Positions 4,882 to 5,162 of a stretch of DNA of 5,162 nt are shown here, one piece after another. The translations under genes and the position numbers were made by a program. Source of the stretch: Terrimesophilobacter sp036833635. Lineage in GTDB: Bacteria; Actinomycetota; Actinomycetes; Actinomycetales; Microbacteriaceae. Below the pieces are notes generated by a model. It made no database searches, was not told the DNA's origin, and worked only from the letters and a program-made list of their open reading frames with translations. The stretch covers positions 1 to 5,162 of the forward strand of contig DAITPJ010000114.1 in assembly GCA_036833635.1 (NCBI GenBank), given 5' to 3'. Positions within the stretch are counted from its first letter, which is position 1. Each line of letters starts with the position of its first letter.

Positions 4882-4887
4882 TAGGCT
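4882..4887 (+). promoter_or_regulatory. Candidate -10 element of hrpA
   Basis: TAGGCT matches the actinobacterial TAnnnT -10 pattern, and its end lies 9 bases before the hrpA ATG, implying an extremely short leader. No good -35 is visible; CTGACC-like bases in the right arm of the inverted repeat (4861-4866) are spaced only 15 bases away. Confidence 0.4.
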
Positions 4888-4893
4888 GGAGGG
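4888..4893 (+). promoter_or_regulatory. Ribosome binding site-like sequence of hrpA
   Basis: GGAGGG ends 3 bases before the ATG at 4897. The spacing is shorter than usual, and if the -10 at 4882 is used the site would be partly outside the mRNA. Confidence 0.4.
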
Positions 4894-4896
4894 CTC

Positions 4897-5162
4897 ATGA
4901 TTCCCGCGATCGCCTACCCGCCCGACCTGCCGGTCAGCCAGCAGAAGGACGACATCGCGGCGGTCATCCGGGACCACCAGGTCATCATCGTCGCCGGCGC
5001 GACCGGCTCGGGCAAGACGACGCAGCTGCCCAAGATCTGCCTTGAGCTCGGGCGGGAGTCGATCGGGCACACTCAGCCACGACGCATCGCCGCACGCACG
5101 ATAGCCGAACGCATCGCCGAGGAGCTCGGCACCGAGCTCGGCGGCCTCGTCGGCTACCAGGT
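4897..5162 (+). CDS. hrpA: ATP-dependent RNA helicase HrpA (DEAH box), 3'-truncated by window end
   Basis: The first 88 codons encode the start of a DEAH/RHA helicase. The N-terminal YPPDLPVSQQKDDI (7-20) leads into Walker A, GATGSGKTTQLPK (34-46), and motif Ia, HTQPRRIAARTIAERIAEEL (58-77), with VGYQ at the edge. This closely follows the E. coli HrpA sequence as I remember it, including LPVS and IGHTQPRR. The full actinobacterial protein is usually about 1,300 residues, so more than 90 per cent lies outside. The family unwinds RNA using ATP; in E. coli HrpA resolves stalled ribosomes and processes mRNA. The start is the ATG at 4897 with GGAGGG just upstream; the protein lacks the roughly 70-residue extension seen before this point in the enterobacterial form. 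It is transcribed divergently from the protease-led operon and is probably unrelated to it in function. Confidence 0.93.
   Translation, partial: MIPAIAYPPDLPVSQQKDDIAAVIRDHQVIIVAGATGSGKTTQLPKICLELGRESIGHTQPRRIAARTIAERIAEELGTELGGLVGYQ

Noticed and set aside
4822..5070. Minus-strand open frame of 82 codons over the start of hrpA
   Set aside because: It is antisense to the conserved Walker A and motif Ia coding region of hrpA and runs into the palindrome; no domain or ribosome binding site.
1..5162. CRISPR array, tRNA, rRNA, transposase or prophage genes
   Set aside because: No regularly spaced direct repeats, no cloverleaf-like or rRNA segment and no transposase or phage protein was seen on either strand.

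Overview
The window is high-GC DNA (rough impression about 65-70%) with densely packed, mostly minus-strand genes, overlapping start/stop codons and sparse Shine-Dalgarno sequences. Together with the protein content (an actinobacterial-type PrpD, a DrrAB-like ABC exporter, a PF13601-type winged-helix regulator and HrpA) this suggests an actinobacterium, most likely of the family Microbacteriaceae. That assignment is inference; no marker gene is present.

Bases 1-1194 (minus strand): the upstream end of a propionate-catabolism (2-methylcitrate cycle) locus. A GntR/FadR-type repressor with an FCD sensor domain is followed by prpD (2-methylcitrate dehydratase), which runs off the left edge. The stop codon of the repressor gene lies 7 bases from the prpD start, so the two are probably co-transcribed and translationally coupled. 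Upstream of the repressor gene, two identical TGTATACA palindromes exactly 63 bp apart flank a plausible promoter, a layout suited to autoregulation of the whole operon by the GntR protein.

Bases 1291-1376: a long imperfect inverted repeat with a short T-rich stretch on its minus-strand 3' side. It is best read as the terminator of the next operon upstream and as the boundary of the prp promoter region.

Bases 1395-4757 (minus strand): a compact five-gene operon, in transcription order: CPBP-family intramembrane protease, six-helix membrane protein of unknown function, small winged-helix regulator, ABC exporter ATPase, ABC-2 permease. The last four junctions are a 19-base gap, a TGATG overlap, an ATGA overlap and a 1-base gap. 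The permease is interrupted by a 100-N assembly gap. In front of the operon is a cluster of three TTTGT/ACAAA half-sites overlapping a predicted promoter that would give a leaderless transcript. The natural reading is a membrane-stress or toxic-compound/peptide export module controlled by its own winged-helix regulator; the substrate cannot be read from the sequence.

Bases 4758-4896: divergent intergenic region holding that promoter and a near-perfect 55-bp hairpin with 18-bp perfect arms, then a TAGGCT -10-like element and ribosome binding site for the plus-strand gene.

Bases 4897-5162 (plus strand): the first 88 codons of hrpA, a DEAH-box ATP-dependent RNA helicase, cut by the window end.
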